Source of the DNA: a virus
Strand: one strand, 5' to 3'
Length of the DNA stretch: 64,000 nucleotides
IMG/VR virus record: IMGVR_UViG_3300040801_002079
Coordinates: 221,837 to 285,836 of that record
Shown: positions 12,554 through 18,430 of the stretch, one piece after another
Layout: the number at the start of each line of letters is the position of its first letter
Position numbering within the stretch: position 1 is the first letter of the stretch
Program-made: the position numbers and the translations under genes
The notes under the pieces: generated by a model
Told to the model about the DNA's origin: nothing
What the model saw: the letters and a program-made list of their open reading frames with translations, nothing else
Database searches by the model: none

Positions 12554-12891
12554 GGCATATCTCCTACATCCATTATTTCCTGACGAACTTTCATTATCTC
12601 TTTAAGCTGTTCCTTGTACATATCATACTTAATCTGCTCATTAACCGATAATGTTCCACCCGCTTCTTCAATCTTTCCATACATTTCGATTCTCATTTCA
12701 AGTAATAGCATCTGAGTATCTATATGGCGAAGATCGGATATTTCTTTGTGCATGTAACGAGTGTCGAGCCATAGTGCACCCGTAATCATCATACCAAGTA
12801 AGGTTCCCAGAACGGGTCCAAAAAGAATTAATCTTTTATACCATTTCTTAATGGCTCTAGCGGTTTGATCAGTTTTAACTTCGTCATTCAT
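12550..12891 (-). CDS. Single-pass membrane protein with coiled coil (113 aa)
   Basis: A short basic N-terminus is followed by one transmembrane helix (~20-42, LFGPVLGTLLGMMITGALWL) and a long Glu/Lys/Met-rich coiled coil in the remaining ~70 residues. This is the topology of an inner-membrane spanin, and a secreted small protein overlaps its 3' end. The partner lacks a lipobox, so a spanin pair is only a possibility. A CATAAATA box lies exactly 5 nt before the ATG, so late leaderless expression is predicted. Confidence 0.72.
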   Translation of the reverse strand: MNDEVKTDQTARAIKKWYKRLILFGPVLGTLLGMMITGALWLDTRYMHKEISDLRHIDTQMLLLEMRIEMYGKIEEAGGTLSVNEQIKYDMYKEQLKEIMKVRQEIMDVGDMP

Positions 12892-12896
12892 ATACC

Positions 12897-12904
12897 TATT
12901 TATG
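12897..12904 (-). promoter_or_regulatory. Late promoter box CATAAATA, 5 nt before ATG
   Basis: Box, 5 nt (GGTAT), then the ATG of the coiled-coil membrane gene. A CTTAGACAT/ATGTCTAAG hairpin (12912-12934) separates it from tRNA-Gln(CUG). Confidence 0.6.
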
Positions 12905-12950
12905 CTCAGAGCTTAGACATTTTTCATGTCTAAGTGTCTAAGTACAGGAA

Positions 12951-13026
12951 TGGCGGTCCCGGTAAGAGTCGAACTTACACCATCCAGAATCAGAATCTGG
13001 CGCTCTACCAGTTAAGCTACGGGACT
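12951..13026 (-). tRNA. tRNA-Gln(CUG)
   Basis: Complete cloverleaf, loop TTCTGAT (anticodon CTG), discriminator G, encoded CCA. D and anticodon arms are near copies of tRNA-Gln(UUG). Confidence 0.94.
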
Positions 13027-13031
13027 ATATG

Positions 13032-13331
13032 TTACTGTAGAACATCTTGAATAAGTGATATGTAGTCACGGTCTCCACGGGTTGTAATTTCATTACCATC
13101 CGCTTGGTCCTGTGTTACTATCCATGTTTCCTCATGTACCATTTCACCACTTGAAACACAAACAAAGTCAGCGACCATTTCAGGGCTATACTCATTGATT
13201 TCTTCTAGATATTCCGCGACATACTTATCACGGGCTGCTCTAGCCCTATCAATATCTCCAAATATGCCCAAGGATTCTACATTAAATCCACCCGAACATT
13301 CAGCATGTTCTAAACGATAAATTTTTTGCAT
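13032..13331 (-). CDS. Hypothetical protein (99 aa)
   Basis: An acidic soluble protein starting MQKIYRLEHAECSGGF. The pattern (a short strand-rich N-terminus, then a D-R-A-R-A-A-R-D-K helix) is common in small phage proteins, but no function is known to me. First of a run of small minus-strand genes after tRNA-Gln. Confidence 0.7.
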   Translation of the reverse strand: MQKIYRLEHAECSGGFNVESLGIFGDIDRARAARDKYVAEYLEEINEYSPEMVADFVCVSSGEMVHEETWIVTQDQADGNEITTRGDRDYISLIQDVLQ

Positions 13332-13335
13332 TTAC

Positions 13336-13578
13336 TTAAGCCTCAAAAAACTCAGGAAGTGCTTCTTTCAATTCCTTTGTAGTTAAGACGGTATGAGTTA
13401 ATTCCTCAACAACATCACCAACCTCTTCTCTCAGGTCTTCTATGTTGGAATTAACGTCTTCAACCGTTGGCAATTCTTCATAACCGATAAGGTGATTTAT
13501 GTGTAACTCGCCCTCTTCCTTATCCATTTGAAAAAATACAACCCAGTGCGAACATTCATTAACATTAAATTCTTCCAT
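13336..13578 (-). CDS. Hypothetical acidic protein (80 aa)
   Basis: The start MEEFNVNECSHW is chosen because AGAGGA lies 7 nt upstream. The longer frame to 13602 overlaps the preceding gene. Strongly acidic with two Glu/Val-rich helices. Unknown function. Confidence 0.65.
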   Translation of the reverse strand: MEEFNVNECSHWVVFFQMDKEEGELHINHLIGYEELPTVEDVNSNIEDLREEVGDVVEELTHTVLTTKELKEALPEFFEA

Positions 13579-13589
13579 AACTTTTCCTC

Positions 13590-14066
13590 TTAGTTCCACC
13601 AATAAGGGACTTCACGATTAGTCCACTTGGCAATATGATTTTTATGCATTTTATAATAATTTCTATACGCTTGTACAGGGTTTCCCTCAACTTTACATTC
13701 ATCGGGCATACACTGTGGAAATTCTGTTAGACCCCTATCTGGCATATTTTCAGGAAGATACATCAATGCATCAGATTTTTCAACCCATGTTTTGTGCACC
13801 TTTCCATACCTGAACGTGTACTCATTACATAATTCTTCGAACAAGTAATATGCCCAGACATAGTTAGACGCAGATTCTCTCACCCAAACTGCGGAAGGGT
13901 GATTAACATGCGTCTTACGATATAAAGATTCTGCTAAGGGTGATTCATAAACATGATGTGCCGTAGACAAAAGCTGGGCCGTTTCAAGTATCATCTTTAC
14001 CACATGTTTATCATTGTGGTAACGGGCTGCTTGCTGTACATCTTCATCTAACAAAAATATATTCAT
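13590..14066 (-). CDS. Conserved phage protein of the D-K-H-V-V-K-M-I-L-E type
   Basis: The gene encodes 158 residues. The sequence has a recognisable pattern found in many T4-like phages and cyanophages: an N-terminal LDEDVQQAARYHNDKHVVKM, then ETAQLLSTA, NHPSAVWVRES, N-E-Y-x-x-R-Y-G-K-V-H and a C-terminal Y-R-N-Y-Y...W. Several His, Asp and Glu residues are conserved in the motifs as I remember the family, so an enzyme is plausible. To my knowledge no activity is established, so I name no function. Confidence 0.75.
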   Translation of the reverse strand: MNIFLLDEDVQQAARYHNDKHVVKMILETAQLLSTAHHVYESPLAESLYRKTHVNHPSAVWVRESASNYVWAYYLFEELCNEYTFRYGKVHKTWVEKSDALMYLPENMPDRGLTEFPQCMPDECKVEGNPVQAYRNYYKMHKNHIAKWTNREVPYWWN

Positions 14067-14084
14067 GAAGCTATTATAGCAATT

Positions 14085-14270
14085 TTACTCCGCAACTTCA
14101 ACTATACGATCAATGCTGCCAATAAAAACGTGACCATCATAGTCCCCACCAACAACTTCTCCGGTAAAGACCCCATCTTCACGAGGAGTGTCGCTTACAC
14201 GAACAACCTTCACCTTGAAAAGTCTTCCTTGAACATTTTCGTATATTACTTCATCATCTATTCTAATCAT
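14085..14270 (-). CDS. Hypothetical small beta-rich protein (61 aa)
   Basis: Starts MIRIDDEVIYENVQGRLFKV, one base after the stop of the upstream membrane gene (TAA-A-ATG). The frame upstream to 14333 overlaps that gene and is unlikely to be used. The alternation of charged and hydrophobic residues suggests a small beta-barrel (SH3- or KOW-like). Unknown function. Confidence 0.65.
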   Translation of the reverse strand: MIRIDDEVIYENVQGRLFKVKVVRVSDTPREDGVFTGEVVGGDYDGHVFIGSIDRIVEVAE

Positions 14271-14271
14271 T

Positions 14272-14472
14272 TTAACAACCTGTTGTAAATAGTTCCTTGA
14301 TTGCTGGACCAAAGGTTGCAAGAATTCCTGCAATACTCGCTACTGTAATCAAGCCCAGTACAATCCATTTTGTTTTAAAATCATCTGCTGCAATTCTAAA
14401 ACCAATAAATTCATTTCCTAAAACGCGAATGCTCATTTCAAATGAGCCGTCCTCATTCTTCATATCAACCAT
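14272..14472 (-). CDS. Small membrane protein (66 aa)
   Basis: A soluble N-terminal half is followed by one transmembrane helix (~36-56, WIVLGLITVASIAGILATFG) and a short tail. GGGGA lies 7 nt before the ATG. Unknown function. Confidence 0.7.
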   Translation of the reverse strand: MVDMKNEDGSFEMSIRVLGNEFIGFRIAADDFKTKWIVLGLITVASIAGILATFGPAIKELFTTGC

Positions 14473-14491
14473 TAAATTCCCCTATTAAATT

Positions 14492-14585
14492 TGGCGGTGG
14501 GGGTGGGATTTGAACCCACGGACCTGCTTTCACAGGTCGCTGGTTTTCAAGACCAGTGCAATAAACCAGACTCTGCCACCCCACC
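14492..14585 (-). tRNA. tRNA-Ser(UGA)
   Basis: Class II, 94 nt, loop CTTGAAA (anticodon TGA), long variable arm (GACCTG/CAGGTC), discriminator G, encoded CCA. Confidence 0.95.
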
Positions 14586-14600
14586 ATTGTATATAGTGTT

Positions 14601-14695
14601 TGGCAGAAGGGATGGGATTCGAACCCATGGATGGGTGTTACCCCCATCTCCACCTTTCCAAGGTGGTGCATTAGTCCAGACTCTGCCACCCTTCT
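14601..14695 (-). tRNA. tRNA-Ser(GGA)
   Basis: Class II, 95 nt, loop TTGGAAA (anticodon GGA), long variable arm (GATGGG/CCCATC), discriminator G, encoded CCA. Confidence 0.95.
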
Positions 14696-14698
14696 ATA

Positions 14699-15265
14699 TT
14701 AAACCATGCATCCTATCAGTAAATTAAGAGTCTTATCGTAATCATCTTGTTTCTTCTGATATTCTTCGTTTCTACCCAATATATCTATCGCTCGTTTCAT
14801 TGAGTAATAATTTAGCCCATTATGAAAGTCAGTTTGAACAAAATGCTCGTGATGTTCCTCATTGAACAAATGCTGTTCCATGTCATCAATAATGACATAA
14901 GCCTCTATATCATCACGCTTTTCCAGCCATTCCGATATGCGGTGAGTGCGTCCATATAATTCGCGATCACCAGAAAGACTGAAGCCTGAGCTTTCAGTTC
15001 TTCCAACAAACACCGTTCGAGGGAAAGTAAACCCCCGTTCTACAAACATATCATAAAGCTCTTTAATGGAAAAAAGCTCTCTCCATGTACTGGAAACCAC
15101 AATCTTGGCATCAGTTTGTTTAAGTATCTCCTCAAGAAGGGCTAACTTTCCCGGAGAAATGACCTCTGCTCCATGGTTATAAGGATGATCTTCAACATAA
15201 TCCTTTTCCATAAAATCGGTGGTTGAGTTTAAAACTCCATCAATATCTAAAAAAATAACTTTCAT
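14699..15265 (-). CDS. HAD-superfamily phosphatase-like protein
   Basis: The gene encodes 188 residues from MKVIFLDIDGVLN. Motif I is DIDGVLN (residues ~7-13, D-x-D-G), motif II is VVSSTWR (~57-63), and motif IV-like IIDDMEQH is near ~128. This arrangement matches the HAD domain of 'Swiss Army Knife' RNA-repair proteins, which act as phosphatases on nucleic-acid ends. Given its place in a tRNA array, a role in tRNA-end repair after host anticodon-nuclease attack is an attractive inference. No ligase or kinase partner is visible next to it. A CATAAATA box at 15273-15280 makes the MKV start likelier than the upstream MTM at 15271. Confidence 0.75.
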   Translation of the reverse strand: MKVIFLDIDGVLNSTTDFMEKDYVEDHPYNHGAEVISPGKLALLEEILKQTDAKIVVSSTWRELFSIKELYDMFVERGFTFPRTVFVGRTESSGFSLSGDRELYGRTHRISEWLEKRDDIEAYVIIDDMEQHLFNEEHHEHFVQTDFHNGLNYYSMKRAIDILGRNEEYQKKQDDYDKTLNLLIGCMV

Positions 15266-15383
15266 AGTCATCTATTTATGATATTACAAATAAGTATGGA
15301 AGTCAAGTTGACAATGGCAGTTGCCGCATTGCCTTCCGTCCCCGACACCTGTTCACACACTGCCATGCATTATGCGGTGCCTC

Positions 15384-15457
15384 ACACCCCGACAGGAGTC
15401 GAACCTGCAACCGAGAGCTACTATGCCCCCAACTCTGCCGTTGAGTTTACGGAGTAT
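15384..15457 (-). pseudogene. tRNA-like gene with undetermined anticodon
   Basis: Acceptor-like stem ATACTCCG/CGGGGTGT, D arm (AACTC/GAGTT) and T arm (GCAGG/CCTGT, TTCGACT loop) are present. The anticodon hairpin (GGGGGC/GCTCTC) has a loop of six or eight bases, so no anticodon can be read. No CCA is encoded. Likely a decayed tRNA. Confidence 0.5.
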
Positions 15458-15465
15458 TTCTAATT

Positions 15466-15590
15466 TGGTATGGTCAGCGGGAGCCAAACCTTGAACGTGG
15501 TTCCGGACCTTCTGTTCATTTTTCGCAGCCTCTGCCTTCGCAATTCCGGAATGCTACTAACAGCCGTTTTATCATTAAACTATGACCATA
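15466..15590 (-). other. Long structured element closed by a tRNA-acceptor-like helix
   Basis: TATGGTCA at the 5' end pairs TGACCATA at the 3' end, directly followed by CCA. A D-arm-like GTTT/AAAC hairpin follows the 5' strand. The interior carries a TTCCGGA/TCCGGAA helix enclosing a GCAG-AGG-CTGC hairpin. No recognisable T arm. Could be a tRNA-derived RNA with an insertion. Confidence 0.35.
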
Positions 15591-15597
15591 TTGTTTT

Positions 15598-15673
15598 TGG
15601 TGCAAGGTCTAGGAATCGAACCCAGTTAGTCGGCTCTTCAGACCGCTGCAATGACCACACTTGCTCACCTTGC
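15598..15673 (-). tRNA. tRNA-Phe(GAA)
   Basis: Acceptor GCAAGGT/ACCTTGC, D arm GCAA/TTGC, anticodon loop CTGAAGA (anticodon GAA), encoded ACCA. The first pair of the anticodon stem is a G-A mismatch. Confidence 0.85.
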
Positions 15674-15690
15674 AAAATCTTTTTATCATT

Positions 15691-15698
15691 TATAAATA
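15691..15698 (+). promoter_or_regulatory. Late promoter TATAAATA, 5 nt before ATG
   Basis: Exact late consensus. The predicted start is the A of the ATG of the ADP-ribosyltransferase-like gene. Confidence 0.7.
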
Positions 15699-15703
15699 TA
15701 AAC

Positions 15704-16084
15704 ATGAAACTCAATAATATATTACAAGAAAACGGATATACCTATCCAACTTCAAACAAAACCATAACACTTTACCGAGGATTATCACGAGAATTTGATC
15801 CAACATATGATAATTCAACACTGGACTCTCCAACAGGATATAGTTGCTGGTCAGATACTCCTGAACTGGCAAGAGCTTATGCTGGAGATGATGGTTATGT
15901 TTATAAAATAGAGTTACCTTTAAAGGAATTAGGGGACACTTTTATTACTGATGATGGCGATAGGCCCCTATTTTATAAATCGGATCATGGCGCTAATATA
16001 AATGGAGCGCGTGGACAAGAATACATGATATACCATGATCATGAAAATTTCTCGCCCGATTCGATTAAATTAACCGATTACTGA
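15704..16084 (+). CDS. ADP-ribosyltransferase-like protein with capsid-targeting N-terminus
   Basis: The gene encodes 126 residues. The first nine (MKLNNILQE) match the capsid-targeting pattern with cleavage after L-Q-E. Next comes the ART signature of the R-S-E class: LYRG with R25, a GYSCWSDTPELARAYA segment (residues 45-60) corresponding to the S-x-S motif and following helix, and ARGQEYMIY with E106 as the catalytic-Glu candidate. It is a minimal ART domain. T4 packages the ART Alt in the head and injects it to modify host RNA polymerase; this protein could play the same role. The target is unknown. The longer frame starting at 15470 runs through tRNA-Phe and is not the real start. Confidence 0.78.
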   Translation: MKLNNILQENGYTYPTSNKTITLYRGLSREFDPTYDNSTLDSPTGYSCWSDTPELARAYAGDDGYVYKIELPLKELGDTFITDDGDRPLFYKSDHGANINGARGQEYMIYHDHENFSPDSIKLTDY

Positions 16085-16100
16085 ACTATAAGCATATAAT

Positions 16101-16177
16101 TGGTCTCCGTGGTGGGATTTGAACTCACAACCTCTTGGCCCCAAACCAAGTGCTCTCCCAAATTGAGCTACACGGAG
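16101..16177 (-). tRNA. tRNA-Pro(UGG)
   Basis: Complete cloverleaf, loop TTTGGGG (anticodon TGG), acceptor CTCCGTG/CACGGAG, encoded ACCA, one T-stem mismatch. Confidence 0.92.
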
Positions 16178-16185
16178 TTTGAATT

Positions 16186-16261
16186 TGGTGCATCTGGTTG
16201 GGCTTGAACCAACGGCCTCCTGCATGTCACGCAAGCGCTCTCCCAACTGAGCTACAGATGC
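16186..16261 (-). tRNA. tRNA-Val(GAC)
   Basis: Complete cloverleaf, loop GTGACAT (anticodon GAC), acceptor GCATCTG/CAGATGC, encoded ACCA. Confidence 0.92.
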
Positions 16262-16265
16262 ATAT

Positions 16266-16358
16266 GTCCATATTTTGATCCAACACTTTTTCAGAAGGAC
16301 CGCGCTACCAGTTTAGCTACCAGCTTTCGCTGAACAGGACTCGAACCTGCATATGGAC
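16266..16358 (-). other. Permuted tRNA-like element (93 nt)
   Basis: Read on the minus strand, the tRNA parts come in circularly permuted order. First the T arm (GCAGG-TTCGAGT-CCTGT), then an acceptor-like stem (TCAGC/GCTGG) closed by a GAAA tetraloop, then TA and a D arm (GCTA/TAGC with AACTGG loop), then a possible anticodon-side stem GGTCC/GGATC. The whole is closed by an 8-bp helix GTCCATAT/ATATGGAC where the variable loop would be. No CCA. It may be a deletion join of two neighbouring tRNAs or a true permuted tRNA-like RNA. Confidence 0.5.
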
Positions 16359-16362
16359 ACAG

Positions 16363-16409
16363 TGTTTCTCATTCTATACAATTCACGTTTTTTGTATATT
16401 ATGAGAAAC
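16363..16409. repeat. Long perfect inverted repeat
   Basis: GTTTCTCAT-TC-TATACAA on one side and TTGTATA-TT-ATGAGAAAC on the other form a long hairpin just downstream of the sulfotransferase-like gene. It may protect the 3' end or act as a terminator without a strong T-run. Confidence 0.65.
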
Positions 16410-16415
16410 AGAAAA

Positions 16416-17030
16416 TTATTCTTTGATGTAATTAAATTTATCGAAGTCTTCACCAGCCCATTCATTTACCAATTTTGTAGCTTCTGGTGATTTTATCTCT
16501 TCCCAAGTTCTATAGAAGGGTTTTGATTTCATAGAAAAAACAACGGGGACTTCAATATAACTCTTTACGAATGGAAGATTATTGAATTGTTCAGTTGCAT
16601 GTTCTATCTGAATAAATGCATCCATACGCATATTGTTCAGCCTCTGCTCAAAATATAAATGCAGTGGAACCAAGGATGCTGCAACTTTAATACCATCTAA
16701 CCCATGCTGCATCATGTTTTCCCTTTCAGCAACAACCCATTCCAACGTTGAAATCAATGTTGGCTCTTCTCCTATCATTTCCTTTATTTGGGAACCATGC
16801 ATTGCATCAGGATTCATAATCAATGACCAAGCTGAGGCGAATCGATTATATGGACTCCTAACAGTGCAAAATCTAAAATAGTCTTCAGCGTATTCGGGAA
16901 CCTCGTGGTTGTGGTAATGACCCCCCGAATGCTCACCTTGAAAATGTTCGGTTAAAAATTCAAACATAGCATGAGTTCCCGTTTTAGGAACAGATACAAA
17001 AACATAGTTTAATTCTTTTGAAATTATCAT
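16416..17030 (-). CDS. Sulfotransferase-family protein
   Basis: The gene encodes 204 residues. Residues ~10-25 read FVSVPKTGTHAMFEFL, the 5'-phosphosulfate-binding loop (P-K-x-G-T) of PAPS-dependent sulfotransferases. FCTVRSPYNRFASAW (~53-67) fits the 3'-phosphate-binding R...S segment. The length suits the compact bacterial sulfotransferase fold. It would transfer sulfate from PAPS to a carbohydrate or other acceptor, perhaps surface glycans of host or virion. A CATAAATA box sits 6 nt before the ATG. Acceptor unknown. Confidence 0.8.
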   Translation of the reverse strand: MIISKELNYVFVSVPKTGTHAMFEFLTEHFQGEHSGGHYHNHEVPEYAEDYFRFCTVRSPYNRFASAWSLIMNPDAMHGSQIKEMIGEEPTLISTLEWVVAERENMMQHGLDGIKVAASLVPLHLYFEQRLNNMRMDAFIQIEHATEQFNNLPFVKSYIEVPVVFSMKSKPFYRTWEEIKSPEATKLVNEWAGEDFDKFNYIKE

Positions 17031-17036
17031 TTATTG

Positions 17037-17044
17037 TATTTATG
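17037..17044 (-). promoter_or_regulatory. Late promoter box CATAAATA, 6 nt before ATG
   Basis: One base further from the ATG of the sulfotransferase gene than the seven exact cases, so the mRNA would have a leader of about one base. Confidence 0.5.
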
Positions 17045-17135
17045 AATAAAAGAGTAAGCACGAGGTTGCGAACCTTCTCCAGCATTGGCGATATGTTGCG
17101 ATCATTCTCTCCGCCGCATTACTTACTCATAAATC

Positions 17136-17211
17136 TGGTGGTCCGTGCTGGACTCGAACCAGCAACCTTTCGATTATCGGTCGAATGCTCTACCAATTGA
17201 GCTACCGGACC
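17136..17211 (-). tRNA. tRNA-Ile(GAU) with C33
   Basis: Complete class I cloverleaf with encoded ACCA. The loop CCGATAA gives anticodon GAT but has C instead of the near-universal T at position 33. The last acceptor pair is a G-A mismatch. Confidence 0.85.
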
Positions 17212-17363
17212 TTACAATTAGCCGATTGTAAATACTACAATTAGCCGATTAAAATGTCGCAATTTATCCCGCAAAATTGCGGGATAAAAATGGAGGGGGT
17301 GCCTATATACCGCAGACAAATGATACTGATAGGCTCCTCATCATTCCGTTGGTCTCCCCTCCT
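17212..17363. repeat. Repeats and inverted repeats upstream of the second kinase-like gene
   Basis: ACAATTAGCCGATT occurs twice (near 17213 and 17239). A perfect 12-bp inverted repeat (TTTATCCCGCAA / TTGCGGGATAAA) follows at about 17262-17287. GCCTAT and ATAGGC can then pair within a GAGG...CCTC context (17293-17360). Possible operator, terminator or structured RNA. Confidence 0.4.
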
Positions 17364-17371
17364 GATAAATA
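17364..17371 (+). promoter_or_regulatory. Late promoter box GATAAATA, 5 nt before ATG
   Basis: Box, 5 nt, ATG of the second kinase-like gene, matching the geometry at 8192 and 15691. Confidence 0.6.
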
Positions 17372-17376
17372 TACTT

Positions 17377-18021
17377 ATGAAACTCAAAGACCTATTAACC
17401 GAAACACCGCTGCCACCAGATTGGGATAAAGATAAATTCAAATCATCTACCCCGTTTGCGCAACGTGTTCGCTATGCTAAAGAACGTGCAAAACAAATCG
17501 GTGTCGGTTCAGCCCGTATTGCATTTGAGGTTGAATACGAAGGCCGTCCTACTATTTTAAAAATAGCCAAGAACAAAAAAGGGATTGCACAAAATGAATA
17601 TGAATCACAAATGTTCAATGATTACTACCTGCGTAGTCTTGAAATAACCATTCCAATAATTGACCATGATGAAGAAAATGATCCTCCGACATGGATTCAT
17701 ATGGAAAAGGCTGAAAAAATGAAGCCTACTCAATTTAAAAAATTCTTTAACGGTATGGACCCCCACGAAGTCCTAGATGCCGTAACATACTTAACAGGTA
17801 AAACCCGACAATTTAATCGTCCTAGTCAAGAAACCATTGACAAATACAATGAATTATTCGAAACAAACGAGTATATTAATAGTCTCGTAGACTTAACTGG
17901 CAATTATGATATCGAAGCCGGGGATTTTGCCCGTTTAGCAAACTGGGGAATCTATAAAGGAAACCCCGTTATTATCGACATCGGTGGTAGTAGTGAAGTT
18001 ATTAAACTTTACTATATGTAA
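17377..18021 (+). CDS. Kinase-fold-like protein with capsid-targeting N-terminus
   Basis: The gene encodes 214 residues. The first nine (MKLKDLLTE) match the capsid-targeting/gp21-cleavage pattern. A Gly-rich loop GVGSARIAFEV (42-52), an ATP-lysine candidate K62 in TILKIA and a helix-C Glu in AQNEYE (E74 or E76) follow in kinase order. Near the end, NWGIYKGNPVIIDIGG places D201-I-G-G where DFG stands. The catalytic HxD loop is not clear, so it could be an active small kinase or a pseudokinase. The longer frame starting at 17254 lies upstream of the promoter box and is not used. Confidence 0.65.
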   Translation: MKLKDLLTETPLPPDWDKDKFKSSTPFAQRVRYAKERAKQIGVGSARIAFEVEYEGRPTILKIAKNKKGIAQNEYESQMFNDYYLRSLEITIPIIDHDEENDPPTWIHMEKAEKMKPTQFKKFFNGMDPHEVLDAVTYLTGKTRQFNRPSQETIDKYNELFETNEYINSLVDLTGNYDIEAGDFARLANWGIYKGNPVIIDIGGSSEVIKLYYM

Positions 18022-18256
18022 ATGGTAGCTGGTGCCTACCCTATGATATTTTCTCTTATCGATTGGCCTCACAGTTCGGCGCTATCCCAGACCCGTGCGG
18101 CCTTGGCTCGACTATAGTCTAACCGCACTTCATATTTTGTAACCTTGGGGCATAATCAAGGTTAATTCGTGCCAGCGGCTCTGTACTTTGGCCTACATGT
18201 GTGCTTTTCATCGCCCACATGACGGGGTATTCTCCCGCAACGCACTGGCTTCTATC
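18022..18256 (-). ncRNA. Structured RNA candidate downstream of tRNA-Tyr
   Basis: No open frame. Minus-strand helices include AACCTTG/CAAGGTT, GTGCGG/CCGCAC, GCCAG/CTGGC and GGTAG...CTACC. Transcription from the array promoter would carry through it after tRNA-Tyr. No known RNA family is recognised by eye. Confidence 0.4.
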
Positions 18257-18345
18257 TGGTGGAGGTGGAAGGATTCGAACCTACTCAGCCGCTAAGGGCA
18301 ACGGGTTTACAGCCCGTCCCAGATCACCGTCTCTGGAGCACCTCC
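18257..18345 (-). tRNA. tRNA-Tyr(GUA)
   Basis: Class II, 89 nt, loop CTGTAAA (anticodon GTA), variable arm GCCCTTAGCGGC-like, acceptor GGAGGTG with A73, encoded CCA. Confidence 0.93.
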
Positions 18346-18353
18346 TTTAATTT

Positions 18354-18430
18354 TGGCGGAACAGAAGGGCCTCGAACCCTCACCCCCTTCCGTGACAGGG
18401 AAGTACTCTACCTACTTAAGCTACTGCTCC
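18354..18430 (-). tRNA. tRNA-Asp(GUC)
   Basis: Complete cloverleaf, loop CTGTCAC (anticodon GTC), discriminator G, encoded CCA. First tRNA of the array in transcription order. Confidence 0.93.

Noticed and set aside
15470-15703. N-terminal extension of the ADP-ribosyltransferase-like gene
   Set aside because: The upstream part of the frame crosses tRNA-Phe and lies before the late promoter; the start at 15704 fits promoter and targeting peptide.
16266-16358. Ordinary tRNA
   Set aside because: The D arm and T arm are in the wrong order for a normal gene and there is no CCA or readable anticodon; reported as permuted tRNA-like instead.
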